A stretch of 54,563 nt of DNA from assembly GCA_910584395.1 (NCBI GenBank), contig CAJUAS010000006.1, forward strand, positions 1 through 54,563. Direction: 5' to 3'. The translations under genes and the position numbers were made by a program. Shown here one piece after another: positions 27,069 through 36,645 of the stretch (position 1 is the first letter of the stretch; every line of letters starts with the position of its first letter). The notes under the pieces are model-generated. The model ran no database searches. It was not told the DNA's origin and saw only the letters and a list, made by a program, of their open reading frames with translations. The DNA comes from an uncultured Oscillospiraceae bacterium (GTDB lineage Bacteria; Bacillota; Clostridia; Oscillospirales; Oscillospiraceae).

Positions 27069-29093
27069 TTACTTCGCGGCTTCCAAAGCCGCGACGCGCT
27101 CGGTCTGCCACTTCTCGTTCTCTTCGGTGAACTTGGCCATGTTCATAGGCTCTTCCAGCAGGTGCTGGTACTTATAGCGCTGGAGGGCCAAACCGTAGGG
27201 AGCGTACTCCCCTTCAAAGGCGTTGAGACGGGTGGCCACATAGCCGGTGAAGGAGATGGAATAGGGCACGATGATGGCGTGCTCGATGAGGAGGGCCTCC
27301 GCCTCGGCAAAGGCGGTGTAACGGGCGGCCTCATCGGTGGTGATGGCCTTGGCGGCGTCCACCAGACGGTAATACTCCTCCACGACGGCCTGCGTCTCCG
27401 CGCCCTTGTGGTCGCAGGAGGCGTTCGCCCCGTCGCCCAGCGTGCGGGAGGAATCCTGATTCATAAAGTTATAGGTGTTGTTCTTGCCAAAGGGGTCTGT
27501 CCAAGTCTGAGGATCGGCGTAGTCCGCGCCCCAGTTGCACTTCATCAGGCCGAAGTCGCCGGTGCGGCGGACAGCGCCCAAGAAGCCGGTGGAGGGGCCG
27601 GCCTCCACGATCACGTCGATGTAGTCCTTGCCCAGCGCGTTCTCCAGCTGCTGCTCCACCACCTGACACTCCTTATCCCAGTTGGTGGTGTCGGGGTTAT
27701 AGCGCATATAGACCTTCACGGGGAACTTGCAGCCCTGCGCGGACAGCTCCTCCATGGCCTTGACCTTGTACTCCAGCGCCAGATCCACATCGAAGCTGTC
27801 GCCGTCGGTGTAGCCCTTCAGGGCGGGATACTGGGTGAAGTCCACGCCTGCGCCGCTGGCAAAGGTGGGCGGCGTGACGGTATTGTTCACGATGCTCTCC
27901 GGGTTCTGGGGATCTTGCACCGCCAGCGCGCCCACCCGGTCAAGGGCGTGCATGATGGACTGGCGGAAGTTCTCGTTGTTGACGGCCAGCGTCCAGTTGT
28001 CGGGGTCAAGGCTGGCGTCGAAGCGAGGCTCAAAGTTAAAGACGTAGAAGTAGGAGTAGCTCACGTTGGGACGGCTGGAGGACACCATGTTGTAGGTGTT
28101 GTCGTCGGTGAGCCAAGAGGTGAGCAGGGACGCGTCCAGCTCGGCGTAGTCCACCTCGCCGCGGATGAACTGCTCCGGGCCGATGGTGCCTGCGGTGGAG
28201 TTGTAGCGCAGCTCCATACGGTCGATGAACACGTTGTCCTTGTCCCAATAGGTGGGGTTCTTCACCAGCGTGCGGTGATCCTGAGGCGCAAACTCGCTCA
28301 TCAGGAACGCGCCGTTGTAGAGAATGGTGTCCGGGCCGGTGGCAGCGCCGAAGTTCTTGCCCTGCTCGGTGAGAAACGGCTCATAGACGGGCATATAGCT
28401 GGAATAGCTCAGCACGGAGGGGAAGTAAGCGCAGGGGACTTCCATGGTGTAGACCAAGGTGTAGTCGTCGGCGGCCTTCACGCCCACGTCCTCCCACTTG
28501 ACCTCGTCCACGACCGCGATCTCGTTGCCGTCCTCGTCCACGGTCTTTGTGCCGTTTTCGCTCTCCAGCAGGTAGGCGGTGTACTCGTAGTACGCCTGAG
28601 CGTTCTTCACGATGCCGTCATACATATACTGGTTGGCGGCCTCGTTCTCCGCGGTGTTGGAGTACTTGGCGGAGGTGACCCAGTCGTGGGCGGTGACGTC
28701 GCCGACCTCGTTGCCCTGATAGTCCACCCACTTCACGCCCTTGCGGATGTGGAAGGTCCACTCGGTGTTGTCGGCGTTGGCCTCCCAGCTCTCGGCCAGA
28801 GAGGGGATCATCACGCCGTAGCTGTCATACTCCACCAGACAGTCCACGGTGTTGGCGGACATCTGCAGGTCGTTGGTGTTGCCGGTGCGAAGGTAGTTGA
28901 AGGTGGTCACCTCGCTGGCGTAGAGCTGGCGGTAGACCTGCTGACCGGGAACATCGACCTTGTCGGTGACGGCGGGATCGGTTGCCGACGCGTCCGGGGT
29001 GGGCTTCACGTCATCCTTGCCGCAGGCGGCCAGAGCAAACACCATCGCCAAACACAGACACACAGCCAGCCATCGTTTCATGTTCTTCATCAT
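27069..29093 (-). CDS. oppA: Oligopeptide-binding lipoprotein OppA
   Basis: A 674-residue solute-binding protein (SBP family 5). Signal peptide with lipobox LAAC (Cys24), then an acidic/Pro linker and the two-lobed binding domain with the usual family features (SLAESWEAN...WTFHIRKGVKW; GPDTILYNGAF; the late MKCNWGADYADPQT). At 674 residues it is longer than the common 520-600. First gene of the opp-ldcA-NlpC/P60 unit. Two tandem ATGs (29093, 29090) both fit the AGGAGG site. Confidence 0.93.
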   Translation of the reverse strand: MMKNMKRWLAVCLCLAMVFALAACGKDDVKPTPDASATDPAVTDKVDVPGQQVYRQLYASEVTTFNYLRTGNTNDLQMSANTVDCLVEYDSYGVMIPSLAESWEANADNTEWTFHIRKGVKWVDYQGNEVGDVTAHDWVTSAKYSNTAENEAANQYMYDGIVKNAQAYYEYTAYLLESENGTKTVDEDGNEIAVVDEVKWEDVGVKAADDYTLVYTMEVPCAYFPSVLSYSSYMPVYEPFLTEQGKNFGAATGPDTILYNGAFLMSEFAPQDHRTLVKNPTYWDKDNVFIDRMELRYNSTAGTIGPEQFIRGEVDYAELDASLLTSWLTDDNTYNMVSSSRPNVSYSYFYVFNFEPRFDASLDPDNWTLAVNNENFRQSIMHALDRVGALAVQDPQNPESIVNNTVTPPTFASGAGVDFTQYPALKGYTDGDSFDVDLALEYKVKAMEELSAQGCKFPVKVYMRYNPDTTNWDKECQVVEQQLENALGKDYIDVIVEAGPSTGFLGAVRRTGDFGLMKCNWGADYADPQTWTDPFGKNNTYNFMNQDSSRTLGDGANASCDHKGAETQAVVEEYYRLVDAAKAITTDEAARYTAFAEAEALLIEHAIIVPYSISFTGYVATRLNAFEGEYAPYGLALQRYKYQHLLEEPMNMAKFTEENEKWQTERVAALEAAK

Positions 29094-29219
29094 GTGCTCC
29101 TCCTTTTCATTGTTCGCGCGGGCCGCTTTCTTGCAGCCTGTCCTTCGGTTGCCTCAAAAATGAATGGCGCAAGGGAGAAAATTTCAAATTTGAGAGGCCC
29201 GAAAGAGAACTTGCCAATT

Positions 29220-29248
29220 AGTTTACCACAGTTTTCACCTATTGTAAA
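29220..29248 (-). promoter_or_regulatory. Promoter of the opp operon
   Basis: Minus strand TTTACA (29243-29248), 17 bases, TAAACT (29220-29225). It leaves an untranslated leader of about 120 bases that includes the near-palindrome GAAAATTTCAAATTTGA (29178-29194 region). Confidence 0.55.
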
Positions 29249-29311
29249 GTGTTTCCCTAAAAACGCCACAGAAAAATGCAACCCGCGGCGGATAAAAATT
29301 CATAATATCTG

Positions 29312-31360
29312 TCACGGCCGCCCCTGATCGTCGGGGAACAGCACCCGGTAGTAGTCCTGCTCCAGCACCCGGGTGGAGTTGGTGAACATCCGGGCCACCT
29401 CCTTGAATTTTTCGCTGACGTAGCCCTCCGGCGGCTCGGCCGCCCCCTCCCGGGGGGTAAAGGTGTCGGTCTGGGAATTGTAGAAGCCCAGATCGGTGAC
29501 AAAGCTGCGGTTGGACAGCACCGCCAGACCGGGATAGGTGGACAGGGCGTCGTGGCCCATGAGCAGCCGGGAGTCATATTCCAGCCCCATGAGGTTGCTC
29601 ACCGTGGGCAGGATGTCCAGCGAGCAGACGGGCTTGGTGATGTGGACGGGCTCCTTCCCTTCCATGTCGCCGCTCCAGAGGATGAGGGTGGAGAGGTAGG
29701 TCTCGAAGTTCTCCTCCACCTCATGGCCCACCAGCTCGTTGATAGCGGACTTTTCCATGCCGTAGGGGTAGTGGTCTCCGGTGAGGACGATGGCGGTGTT
29801 TTCCAACTTCCCTGCGGCACGCAGCTCCTCAACGAGGTATTCGATGGCCTTGTCCAGCTCCATCTGGCAGGCCAGATAGGCCCGCGCCTCCTCGCAGAAG
29901 TCCTCGTGGCCCACCTCGTCGCGGTGCTTGGCGGACATATAGTTGCCCATGAAGGTGTAGAGCATATGCCCCGACACCGTCATGTAGTAGGTGTGGAAAT
30001 GCTCGTCATTGATATATTCCGGGATGGTCTTTTCCATCATCTCCACGTCCGACTCCGGCCATGTCCGCTTCACCTCCAGCCCGTTGCCCAGCCCCTTGTA
30101 GTCATAGCCCATGTTGGGGTGGGACAAGTGCCGCTTGTAGTAGCTGTAGGTATGGTTGTGGTAGGCGCGGGTGGCATAGCCCTCCCCCCGAAGCTGGTTG
30201 CCCAGACAGAACTTCAGCCAGTTTTCCGACGAGCGGTAGAAGCTCCAAACCCCGGATTTGGGGATCATGGAGGTGTCCGCCACGTATTCTCCGTCGGAGG
30301 TGGACACCCACCACAGGGGGTTGTAGAACTCGTCGCACACGAAGCCCTCGTGGGCCAGCTTATAGAGGGTGGGGGTGGTCTCTTTGGTGATGGCGTAGCG
30401 GGAAAACCCTTCCGCCACGATGAAAATGAGGTTCTTCCCCTTCCACGCCCCGGTGTACTCGTTCTGCATGGTCACTTCCCTGCTGCCAAACCACTGGTGC
30501 ATGGACTTCAAGGTGTCGCTGGGGGCGTTTTCCGCCAGCGCGGCAAAGTCGATGTCCATGGCGTTGGGCTGATAGACCACGGGGGTGGGCGTCGGTTCAG
30601 GGGTGCTGCCGCCGGAGCTGTCCGGCGTGGGAACAGGGGTCGGGGTGGGCGGCAGGGTGGCGATGGGGGTGTCCGGCATCTCCTCCACGCCGAACAAGAG
30701 CTGCTTGGCGTCCAGCCGCAGGGTGGTGAACAGCCCAAATTCCTCTGCCGTCTTTTCCGGGACGAAGCTGTACTTGTAGAGGTAGCTGGGGGACATTCCA
30801 CCCTTGTGGTTGGTGGTGACCAGCACGGTGGCAAAGAGCTGGAGGGCCACCGCCGCCGCCAAAAGGATCGCAATGTGCTGTTTTTTCCATTTCAGCGACT
30901 TCATCAGCTTGCTCCCCGACGCCACCATGGCCACGAAAGGCGCCCACAGCAGGATCAGGATGTACCAGATCTTCCCCATGGCGGCAAGGATATCCCGCCA
31001 GAACTGGAGGGCGTCGCCGCCGTTGCCCACCGAGTAAAGGGTCAGGAAGGTGGAAAAGATGGTATAGTAAACGCTCTGGGCGCTGGCCCAAAAAGCCATG
31101 AGAGCGGAGACCGTGATGGTAAAGATCCGGCGGTAGCGGGGCGGGCCGAAGGTGACCAGCGCGCTCAAAAACAACCCGCCTGCCGCCGAAAACAGCAGCG
31201 TGTAGCCCAAGCCCCGGCCCAAGAACTGCCGCAGCAGGCCGATGCGGCAAATGACCTCCAGCCAAAACAGATAGCAGGGAAACCACAGCGCCGCCTGAAG
31301 CGCCTTTTCTCCGCTCCTGTCCCGCCGTTGACGCATGGGCCGGCTCTCTTCGCTCTCCAT
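29312..31360 (-). CDS. LTA synthase family / membrane sulfatase-fold protein
   Basis: A 682-residue membrane protein: about five N-terminal helices (roughly 20-210), a low-complexity Pro/Thr linker (about 225-260), then an extracellular sulfatase-fold domain. The NLIFIVAEGFSR start of the domain with its metal Glu, the STSDGEYV segment resembling the catalytic Thr region of LtaS, and the TGDHYPYG metal-binding motif near the end are visible. LtaS-type enzymes polymerise glycerol phosphate from phosphatidylglycerol; related enzymes add phosphoglycerol or phosphoethanolamine to surface glycans, so the exact product is open. Divergent from dacF-like gene. Confidence 0.85.
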   Translation of the reverse strand: MESEESRPMRQRRDRSGEKALQAALWFPCYLFWLEVICRIGLLRQFLGRGLGYTLLFSAAGGLFLSALVTFGPPRYRRIFTITVSALMAFWASAQSVYYTIFSTFLTLYSVGNGGDALQFWRDILAAMGKIWYILILLWAPFVAMVASGSKLMKSLKWKKQHIAILLAAAVALQLFATVLVTTNHKGGMSPSYLYKYSFVPEKTAEEFGLFTTLRLDAKQLLFGVEEMPDTPIATLPPTPTPVPTPDSSGGSTPEPTPTPVVYQPNAMDIDFAALAENAPSDTLKSMHQWFGSREVTMQNEYTGAWKGKNLIFIVAEGFSRYAITKETTPTLYKLAHEGFVCDEFYNPLWWVSTSDGEYVADTSMIPKSGVWSFYRSSENWLKFCLGNQLRGEGYATRAYHNHTYSYYKRHLSHPNMGYDYKGLGNGLEVKRTWPESDVEMMEKTIPEYINDEHFHTYYMTVSGHMLYTFMGNYMSAKHRDEVGHEDFCEEARAYLACQMELDKAIEYLVEELRAAGKLENTAIVLTGDHYPYGMEKSAINELVGHEVEENFETYLSTLILWSGDMEGKEPVHITKPVCSLDILPTVSNLMGLEYDSRLLMGHDALSTYPGLAVLSNRSFVTDLGFYNSQTDTFTPREGAAEPPEGYVSEKFKEVARMFTNSTRVLEQDYYRVLFPDDQGRP

Positions 31361-31408
31361 TCCTCGTCGCCTCTCTCTTTGTTGTCGCTCTGGTTTTGAT
31401 AGCTATAT

Positions 31409-31437
31409 ATTATACAAATTTTCCATCCTCATGTAAA
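31409..31437 (-). promoter_or_regulatory. Promoter of the LTA synthase-like gene
   Basis: Minus strand TTTACA (31432-31437), 17 bases, perfect TATAAT (31409-31414), 49 bases before the start. Confidence 0.7.
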
Positions 31438-31513
31438 GTATATTGCCTAAAAAATAAGACATTCTTAAACACAGAAACACGCCCGCTGCCGGGCGAAAAA
31501 GGAGTTGACCCCC

Positions 31514-32671
31514 ATGAAGAAAATTCTGGCGGCATTTGCCGCCGTTGCCCTTGTGCTGACCGGCTCTTCCTTTGCGGCCGAAACGCCCGCCGCGGCCTCC
31601 GGCACTGCCCTTACCGTCAACGCCGCCTCCGCCGTTTTAATGGAGAAGGAGACGGGACAGATCCTCTATGAAAACAACGCTCACGAACGTCTGGAGCCCG
31701 CCAGCGTCACCAAGGTGATGACCCTGCTTTTGACCTTTGAGGCGCTGGATGCAGGCAAGCTGACGCCGGATCAGCCCATCACCGCCTCCCGCCACGCCAT
31801 TTCCATGGGCGGAAGCCAGATCTGGCTGAAGGAAAACGAGCAGCTCACCGTCCACGAGATGCTCAAGGCGGTGGCGGTGGTCTCCGCCAACGACTGCGCT
31901 GTGGCCTTGGCGGAAGCCATCTGCGGCAGCGAGGAGGCCTTTGTGGCCAAAATGAACCAGCGGGCCGCCGAGCTGGGCATGGCGGACACCAATTTCCTCA
32001 ACGTCACCGGCCTCCCCGCGCCGGGCCACGTCACCTCCGCCTATGACATCGCCCTCATGTCCCGGGAACTGATCCTGAACCACCCGGAGATCCGCGAGTA
32101 TACCACCATCTGGATCGACTCCCTGCGCAACGGCGCGTCCCAGCTGGTGAACACCAACAAGCTCATCCGCTTTTACGACGGCGCCACCGGCCTGAAAACC
32201 GGCTCTACCTCCACCGCGCAATACTGCCTTTCCGCCACCGCCGAACGGGACGGCATGGAGCTGATCGCCGTGGTGATGAAGTCCCCCACCCCGCAGGAGC
32301 GGTTTGACGGCGCCCGCGCTTTGTTGGACTATGGGTTTGCCAACTATACGCTGATGAACGTCTACCCCGATCAGGTTCTCCCTCCCGTCAATGTGAAGCT
32401 GGGCAAGCAGTCCACCGTCCAGCCCCTTCTGGCCCAGCCACCCCGCCTGCTTTTGGAGCGGGAAAAGGCCGCGCGGGTGGAGACCGCCGTCGATCTGGCT
32501 GAGGAGGTGCAAGCCCCCGTGGAGGAGGGGCAGACCTTGGGCCGAATGACCGTGCGGGTGGACGGCGTCACGGTGGCCGAGATCCCTCTGGTGGCCGACC
32601 GGGCCGTGGAACGGCTCACCACATGGGGCATCTTCCGCTCCCTGCTGCGCCCCCTCTTTCTGGCGGGGTGA
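31514..32671 (+). CDS. D-alanyl-D-alanine carboxypeptidase (DacF-like, low-MW PBP)
   Basis: A 385-residue secreted penicillin-binding protein of family S11. Signal peptide (about 1-23, ending SSFAAE), then the acyl-serine motif in PASVTKVMT (SxxK), SANDCA (SxN) and LKTGSTS (KTG), and a C-terminal beta domain typical of PBP5/DacF. It trims the terminal D-Ala of peptidoglycan stem peptides; in spore formers DacF acts in cortex formation. Unlike many relatives no clear C-terminal membrane anchor is evident apart from the weak last 20 residues. ATG 31514 follows AAGGAG; a strong terminator ends the gene. Confidence 0.92.
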   Translation: MKKILAAFAAVALVLTGSSFAAETPAAASGTALTVNAASAVLMEKETGQILYENNAHERLEPASVTKVMTLLLTFEALDAGKLTPDQPITASRHAISMGGSQIWLKENEQLTVHEMLKAVAVVSANDCAVALAEAICGSEEAFVAKMNQRAAELGMADTNFLNVTGLPAPGHVTSAYDIALMSRELILNHPEIREYTTIWIDSLRNGASQLVNTNKLIRFYDGATGLKTGSTSTAQYCLSATAERDGMELIAVVMKSPTPQERFDGARALLDYGFANYTLMNVYPDQVLPPVNVKLGKQSTVQPLLAQPPRLLLEREKAARVETAVDLAEEVQAPVEEGQTLGRMTVRVDGVTVAEIPLVADRAVERLTTWGIFRSLLRPLFLAG

Positions 32672-32689
32672 GCCTTTTTGATGCGGAAT

Positions 32690-32731
32690 GGGCCTTCGGA
32701 CAGAACTCCTGCCCGAAGGCCCTTAAATTTT
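32690..32731 (+). terminator. Terminator after the dacF-like gene
   Basis: Stem GGGCCTTCGG/CCGAAGGCCC with a 13-base interior loop, followed by TTAAATTTT. Confidence 0.75.
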
Positions 32732-32741
32732 CTCCCAGCCC

Positions 32742-32770
32742 TTGACCCCGTAGGGTTTGAGGTATATAAT
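32742..32770 (+). promoter_or_regulatory. mgtE promoter
   Basis: TTGACC (32742-32747), 17 bases, perfect TATAAT (32765-32770), 34 bases before the start. The leader is too short to hold a magnesium riboswitch. Confidence 0.78.
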
Positions 32771-32804
32771 GAGAATTCAGCCTGCGGGAAAGGAGGGAGC
32801 AGAA

Positions 32805-34154
32805 ATGCCGGAGCAACATACCTTGGAAAGCCTCACCGAGCTGGTGGATCAAAAGCAGTACCGGGTGCTGAAAACCGCCTTGGGCGAGATGAACGAGGTG
32901 GATATCGCCGAATTTTTGGGCGAGCTTGAGCCGGAGCAGATCGTGCGGGTCTTTCGTCTGCTCCCCAAGGAGCTGGCCGCCGAGGTATTCACCTATTTGG
33001 AGGACAGCGACGATCAGGAGCGGCTGCTTACCGCCCTCAGCGACAAGGAGCTGCGGGAATTCCTTGACGAGCTGTATCTGGACGACGCGGTGGACATCAT
33101 CGAGGATATGCCCGCCAATCTGGTCAGCCGCATTCTCCGCAATACCGACGCCTCCACCCGCAGCCAGATCAACCAGCTTTTGAACTATCCCAAGGACTCC
33201 GCCGGGTCGCTGATGACCACGGAGTTTGTCTCCCTCCACCCCAACGCCACCGTGGAGGAATCCTTTGCCCGCATCCGCAAGGTGGGCTTTGACAAGGAGA
33301 CGGTCTACACCTGCTACGTCACCCAAAACCGCGCTTTAGTGGGCGTGGTGACGGTGAAGCGGATGCTTCTCTCCCCCTACGAGACCAAGATCTCCGACAT
33401 CATGGAGACCAACATCATCTCGGTGAATACCCACGAGGACAAGGAGGACGTGGCGCAGCTCTTCTCTAAATACGACCTCACCGCCCTGCCCGTGGTGGAT
33501 AAGGACGGCCTTTTGGTGGGCATTATCACCGTTGACGACGCCATGGATGTCATGGAAGAGGAGGCCACCGAGGACATCGAGAAGATGGCGGCTATCGTCC
33601 CCACCGACAAGCCCTACTTCCAAACCGGCGTGATCGAAACGTGGAAGCACCGTGTCCCGTGGCTGCTGCTGCTCATGGTGTCCGCCACCTTCACCGGGGC
33701 GATCCTCGGCATTTTCGAGAACGCCTTGGCCGCCAACGCCACCCTTACCCTTTTCATCCCCATGCTCATGGATACCGGCGGCAACGCCGGCGGTCAGGCC
33801 AGTGTCACCCTCATCCGTTCGATGTCTCTGGGAGACGTGGAATTCCGGGACGTGTTCAAGGTCATCTGGAAGGAGCTGCGGGTGTCCATCCTGTGCGCTC
33901 TCACTCTGGGTGGCGTGGTGTTCGCCAAGGTCATCTTCATCGACCAGAAAGGGCCTATGGTAGCGTTGGTGGTGGCGGTGTCCATCGTCCTCACCATCGT
34001 CATCGCCAAGTTAGTGGGCTGTACGTTGCCCATGCTGGCCAAGCGGCTGGGCTTCGACCCCGCCGTGATGGCCTCCCCCTTTATCACTACGGTGGTAGAT
34101 GCGTTGTCACTGCTGGTCTATTTCGCAGTGGCGACCCATTTGCTCAATTTGTAA
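32805..34154 (+). CDS. mgtE: Magnesium transporter MgtE
   Basis: A 449-residue Mg2+ channel. Domain order: N-terminal superhelical domain (about 1-130, acidic, IAEFLGELEPEQ...), two CBS domains (about 135-250) sensing cytoplasmic Mg2+, the plug helix, and five transmembrane helices with the pore segment containing PMLMDTGGNAGGQ. Start 32805 follows AAAGGAGGG. No M-box leader was seen, so Mg2+ control is probably at protein level. A Bax-inhibitor-1 gene follows 32 bases on. Confidence 0.95.
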   Translation: MPEQHTLESLTELVDQKQYRVLKTALGEMNEVDIAEFLGELEPEQIVRVFRLLPKELAAEVFTYLEDSDDQERLLTALSDKELREFLDELYLDDAVDIIEDMPANLVSRILRNTDASTRSQINQLLNYPKDSAGSLMTTEFVSLHPNATVEESFARIRKVGFDKETVYTCYVTQNRALVGVVTVKRMLLSPYETKISDIMETNIISVNTHEDKEDVAQLFSKYDLTALPVVDKDGLLVGIITVDDAMDVMEEEATEDIEKMAAIVPTDKPYFQTGVIETWKHRVPWLLLLMVSATFTGAILGIFENALAANATLTLFIPMLMDTGGNAGGQASVTLIRSMSLGDVEFRDVFKVIWKELRVSILCALTLGGVVFAKVIFIDQKGPMVALVVAVSIVLTIVIAKLVGCTLPMLAKRLGFDPAVMASPFITTVVDALSLLVYFAVATHLLNL

Positions 34155-34186
34155 GCAAACGCACAAAGAAGGAAAGGAGTTTTCTC

Positions 34187-34915
34187 ATGAACGAGAATGA
34201 ACTGAACCCTCAGCCCCAGCTTGAACCCCAGCCCATGGAGCGCAGCGGCGAAACTTTGAGCCGTTACACCGCCCAAGCCTTTTTGTGGATGGCCCTCGGC
34301 CTGTTGGTCACCTTCGGCGTCAGCATCGTGGGCTACGTCACCCTGCTGCCCCTCTACATTCTGGCGATCAACGAGTACGCCCTGATCGTGCTCACCGTTT
34401 TGGAGCTGATCGTGGTGATCGTCCTCTCCGCCAAGCTCCATTCCATGCCCATCGGCGCGGCGCGGGCGCTGTTTTTGGTCTACGCACTGCTCAACGGCGT
34501 GGTGTTCTCCACCTACTTTTTCCTCTTTGAACTCTCCAGCATGGTGCTTGCCTTTGGCGCGGCGGCCCTTTACTTCGGCGTGATGGCTGCGGTGGGCTAC
34601 TTTGCCAAGGTGGACTTCTCCCGCATCCGCAACCTCCTGTTCGGCGGACTGATCTTCCTTGTGGTGTTCGGCCTGCTGTCCATGTTCATCCCCGCGCTGG
34701 CTATGTTTGACCGCATCGTGTGCCTCGCCGGCATCGCCATCTTCATGCTCTACACCGCTTACGACACCCAGAAGATCAAGGCCTTCTACTACGGCTTCCA
34801 AGGGGACGACGCCATGCTGGCCAAGGCGTCCATCATCTCCGCGCTGAACCTCTATCTGGACTTCATCAACCTGTTCCTCTACCTCCTGCGCTTTTTGGGG
34901 AAGCGGAAGAACTGA
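34187..34915 (+). CDS. Bax inhibitor-1 / YbhL-family membrane protein
   Basis: A 242-residue polytopic protein with seven hydrophobic helices, a short polar N-terminus rich in E/P/Q, and the BI-1 family's late IFMLYTAYDTQKI motif with the conserved Asp/Tyr pair; ends in a basic tail. Bacterial relatives (YetJ) are pH-dependent calcium leak channels. Start 34187 follows AAGGAG. Probably co-transcribed with mgtE; a bidirectional terminator follows. Confidence 0.92.
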   Translation: MNENELNPQPQLEPQPMERSGETLSRYTAQAFLWMALGLLVTFGVSIVGYVTLLPLYILAINEYALIVLTVLELIVVIVLSAKLHSMPIGAARALFLVYALLNGVVFSTYFFLFELSSMVLAFGAAALYFGVMAAVGYFAKVDFSRIRNLLFGGLIFLVVFGLLSMFIPALAMFDRIVCLAGIAIFMLYTAYDTQKIKAFYYGFQGDDAMLAKASIISALNLYLDFINLFLYLLRFLGKRKN

Positions 34916-34928
34916 ACATAAGGCGCAC

Positions 34929-34962
34929 AAAAAAGCGGACGCCGGCGGCGTCCGCTTTTTTT
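34929..34962. terminator. Bidirectional terminator
   Basis: Stem AGCGGACGCC/GGCGTCCGCT, 3-base loop, flanked by A6 and T7 runs; serves the BI-1 gene on the plus strand and ilvD on the minus strand. Confidence 0.92.
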
Positions 34963-34971
34963 GCACATTTC

Positions 34972-36633
34972 TCACTCCAACACTGCCCCTCTTGCAGCGG
35001 AGGTGACCTGCTTGGCGTAGCGGGCCAGATAGCCGGTGGTGACGGCAGGGGGCTTGGGCGTCCACTTGGTCTTTCTCTCGGCCAAGGTGTGGTCATCCAC
35101 CAGAAGGTCGATCCTGCAATTGGGGATGTCGATGGCGATCTGATCCCCCTCCTCCACAAAGGCAATGGGACCGCCCTGCGCGGCCTCCGGGCAGACGTGG
35201 CCGATGGACGCGCCCCGGGTCGCCCCGGAGAAGCGGCCGTCGGTGATGAGGGCCACTTCCCTGTCCAGCCCCATACCCGCGATGGCGGAGGTGGGGTTGA
35301 GCATCTCCCGCATCCCCGGCCCGCCCTTCGGGCCTTCATAGCGGATGACCACCACGTCCCCGGCCTTGATCTTGCCCTCATAAATGGCGGCGATGGCGTC
35401 CTCCTCGCTGTCAAAGACCCGGGCCGGGCCGGTGTGGGTCATCATCTCCTCCGCCACGGCGGACTGCTTCACCACGCAGCCCTCCGGGGCAAGAGAGCCT
35501 TTCAGCACGGCGATGCCGCCATAGTTGGAGAAGGGCTTGTCGATGGGGCGGATGATGCTCTCGTCCCGGTTGACCACGTTCTCCAGATTTTCCGCAATGG
35601 TCTTGCCCGTCACGGTCATCAGGGAGGTGTCCAGAAGGTTTTTCTTGGTCAGTTCTTTCATCACGGCCCACACGCCGCCCGCGCCCTCCAGATCCTCCAT
35701 AAACGTGTCCCCCGCCGGGGCAAGGTGGCAGAGGTTGGGGGTTTTGCGGGAGATCTCGTTGGCCATGTCCAGATCCAGCTCTACGCCGCACTCATGGGCG
35801 ATGGCGGGGAGGTGGAGCATGGAGTTGGTGGAGCAGCCCAGCGCCATGTCAATGGTCTCGGCGTTGTGGAAAGCGGCGGCGGTCATAATGTCACGGGGGC
35901 GGATGTCCCGCTTCACCAGCTCCATGATCTGCATCCCCGTGTGCTTGGCAAGGCGCAGGCGGTGCGACCACACCGCCGGGATGGTGCCGTTGCCCCGGAG
36001 GGCCATGCCCAGCGCTTCGGTGAGGCAGTTCATGGAATTGGCGGTATACATTCCCGAGCAAGAGCCGCAGGAGGGACAGGCGTTCTCCTCAAAGTCCTCC
36101 ACCCCTGCCTCGTCTAACTTCCCCGCCTTATAAGCGCCCACGGCCTCAAACATATGGGAGAGGCAGGAGCGGCGGCCGTCCGCCAGTTTTCCCGCCAGCA
36201 TCGGCCCGCCGGAGCAGAAGATGGTGGGCACGTTCACCCGCGCCGCGGCCATGAGAAGGCCGGGGACGTTCTTGTCGCAGTTGGGGATCATCACCAGACC
36301 GTCAAACTGGTGGGCCATGGCCATGGCCTCGGTGGAGTCGGCGATAAGGTCGCGGGTCACCAGAGAGTACTTCATCCCGATGTGGCCCATGGCGATGCCG
36401 TCGCACACGGCGATGGCGGGGAACTCCACCGGCGTGCCTCCGGCGGCGCGGACGCCCGCCTTCACCGCCTCGGCGATCTTGTCCAGATTCATGTGGCCGG
36501 GGACGATCTCGTTGTAAGAGCAGACCACCCCGATGAGCGGCCGCTCCAGCTCCTCCTTGGTGTAGCCCAGTGCATAGAACAAGGAGCGGTTGGGGGCGCG
36601 CTCCACGCCCTGCTTCACGTTTTCGCTTCTCAT
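34972..36633 (-). CDS. ilvD: Dihydroxy-acid dehydratase
   Basis: IlvD dehydrates dihydroxy-isovalerate and -methylvalerate in branched-chain amino-acid synthesis. The 553-residue sequence is full length, with CDGIAMGHIGMKYSL, NCDKNVPGLLMA and SCGSCSGMYTANSMNCL carrying the iron-sulfur cysteines. AAGGAGG precedes the start. No other ilv or leu gene is near; instead it lies 12 bases behind an amino-acid ABC transporter, suggesting shared expression with amino-acid uptake. Confidence 0.97.
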   Translation of the reverse strand: MRSENVKQGVERAPNRSLFYALGYTKEELERPLIGVVCSYNEIVPGHMNLDKIAEAVKAGVRAAGGTPVEFPAIAVCDGIAMGHIGMKYSLVTRDLIADSTEAMAMAHQFDGLVMIPNCDKNVPGLLMAAARVNVPTIFCSGGPMLAGKLADGRRSCLSHMFEAVGAYKAGKLDEAGVEDFEENACPSCGSCSGMYTANSMNCLTEALGMALRGNGTIPAVWSHRLRLAKHTGMQIMELVKRDIRPRDIMTAAAFHNAETIDMALGCSTNSMLHLPAIAHECGVELDLDMANEISRKTPNLCHLAPAGDTFMEDLEGAGGVWAVMKELTKKNLLDTSLMTVTGKTIAENLENVVNRDESIIRPIDKPFSNYGGIAVLKGSLAPEGCVVKQSAVAEEMMTHTGPARVFDSEEDAIAAIYEGKIKAGDVVVIRYEGPKGGPGMREMLNPTSAIAGMGLDREVALITDGRFSGATRGASIGHVCPEAAQGGPIAFVEEGDQIAIDIPNCRIDLLVDDHTLAERKTKWTPKPPAVTTGYLARYAKQVTSAARGAVLE

Positions 36634-36645
36634 GGAAACTCCTCC

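Noticed and set aside
26322..29327. A 1001-codon open frame on the plus strand opposite oppA and oppB
   Set aside because: It is antisense to clear transporter genes, has low-complexity G/V/H/L composition and no ribosome site; a by-product of GC-rich codon use.
32742..32804. Magnesium riboswitch (M-box) upstream of mgtE
   Set aside because: Only about 28 bases lie between the predicted transcript start and ribosome site, too few for an M-box.
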